From: an uncultured Oscillospiraceae bacterium
GTDB taxonomy: Bacteria; Bacillota; Clostridia; Oscillospirales; Oscillospiraceae
DNA: 12,220 nucleotides
Assembly: GCA_947624465.1 (NCBI GenBank)
Contig: CANQKJ010000033.1
Span: 1 to 12,220 of the forward strand
Direction of reading: 5' to 3'
Shown here: in pieces, positions 11,659-12,220 of the stretch
Position numbering within the stretch: the first letter of the stretch is position 1
Layout: each line of letters starts with the position of its first letter
Program-made: the position numbers and the translations under genes
Notes under the pieces: generated by a model
What the model saw: only the letters and a program-made list of their open reading frames with translations
What the model was told of the DNA's origin: nothing
Database searches by the model: none

Positions 11659-12220
11659 TTATTCGGTACCGGGCAGGGGCGGACGGGGTCCGAACAGAGC
11701 GGTGCCCACCCGGATGTGGGTGGCCCCGGCTTTGACCGCGTCGGGGTAGTCGTCGCTCATGCCCATGGAAAGAATCCCGTATTCTGTCTTATTATCGCCC
11801 ATTTCATGTCTTATGTCAACAGCTAATTGGTGTAATTTTTCAAAAAATCTTAGATTTGCCCCTAAATATTGTGCCCGCGGGGGAATACACATGAGTCCCC
11901 GGAGGTTTATATGTGTCATATTTGCCGCCAGAGCGGCCATCCGGGGGGCCTCCTCCGGCGCGAAGCCCGACTTGCTCTCCTCCCCGGCCAGGTTGATCTC
12001 CAGCAGGATGTCCTGGACCGTCCCCAGCCTGTCCGCCCGCTGGTCGATGGCCCGCAGCAGCTTCTCTGAGGACACCGAGTGGATCAGGTCCACCTTGCCC
12101 ACCACGTATTTCACCTTATTGGTCTGCAAATGGCCGATGAAGTGGACCGACGCGCCCCCGTAGGCGCCCTCCGCCAGGTGGGCGGTGAGTTCCTGGACCC
12201 GGTTCTCCCCGCATACCGTG
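11659..12220 (-). CDS. yggS: YggS/PLPBP family pyridoxal-phosphate homeostasis protein (5' end outside window)
   Basis: The frame stays open to the right edge, so the gene begins beyond base 12220 and the PLP-binding lysine region is not visible. The present part shows the family signatures in order: CGENRVQEL, HFIGHLQTNKVKYV, EINLAGEESKSGF, LRGLMCIPP, LSMGMSDDYPDAVKAGATHIRVGTALFG. The SMGMS and RVG elements hold the cofactor phosphate. These single-domain fold-type-III proteins bind PLP without known catalysis and keep vitamin B6 and amino-acid pools balanced. A TTG within the frame at 12129 is not the start, because conserved residues continue upstream of it. About 160 bases (11765-11925) are AT-rich with unusual codons, though the protein stays intact. 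sepF follows 23 bases downstream, as in many Gram-positives. Confidence 0.93.
   Translation of the reverse strand, partial: TVCGENRVQELTAHLAEGAYGGASVHFIGHLQTNKVKYVVGKVDLIHSVSSEKLLRAIDQRADRLGTVQDILLEINLAGEESKSGFAPEEAPRMAALAANMTHINLRGLMCIPPRAQYLGANLRFFEKLHQLAVDIRHEMGDNKTEYGILSMGMSDDYPDAVKAGATHIRVGTALFGPRPPLPGTE

Overview
The window looks like chromosomal DNA from a GC-rich member of the Firmicutes, class Clostridia, probably an Oscillospiraceae-type gut anaerobe. This is an inference from gene content: HemZ, an L27 with a cleavable N-terminal extension beside its protease Prp, Obg with a C-terminal OCT domain, and the Gram-positive division genes sepF and divIVA. Most coding DNA here is GC-rich (roughly 65-75% by eye), sigma-A-type promoters are easy to read, and ribosome binding sites are strong. 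No tRNA, rRNA, CRISPR array, insertion sequence or phage gene was seen. No gene-free stretch exceeds 300 bases; the largest is about 170 bases (8001-8170).

Layout. (1) 1-1505: the 3' part of a polytopic membrane protein, probably an ABC-type permease with a large C-terminal soluble domain, closed by a strong terminator. (2) 1549-4902: a promoter followed by four tightly packed plus-strand genes: a hexapeptide-repeat acetyltransferase that lacks the expected catalytic dyad, an HD-domain hydrolase, a glyoxalase-II-like metallo-beta-lactamase-fold hydrolase, and the radical-SAM enzyme HemZ. (3) 4911-7400: the conserved rplU-prp-rpmA-obg ribosome cluster, with a near-consensus promoter, a probable L21 leader, and a terminator between rpmA and obg. 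(4) 7401-8103: a GNAT acetyltransferase gene, a hairpin, and a 30-base duplicate of part of obg. (5) 8107-10357: a perfect-consensus promoter driving an MscS-family channel gene and an unrecognised repeat-containing membrane-anchored protein. (6) 10444-12220: a bidirectional terminator and the minus-strand division cluster yggS (partial)-sepF-divIVA.

How the genes work together. L21 and L27 are large-subunit proteins. Prp trims the L27 extension and Obg is a GTPase of large-subunit assembly, so region 3 is a ribosome-assembly module. SepF and DivIVA act at the septum, and YggS maintains pyridoxal-phosphate balance. HemZ belongs to porphyrin metabolism; the two hydrolases before it share its operon but have unknown substrates.

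No clearly new multi-gene system is visible. The most unusual signals are: a membrane-anchored protein with a different short tandem repeat on each side of its membrane helix and a sharp drop in GC partway through; a 30-base piece of obg repeated 826 bases downstream with only synonymous differences; an AT-rich patch inside yggS with foreign-looking codon use; and a promoter whose -35 box forms the loop of a terminator-like hairpin.
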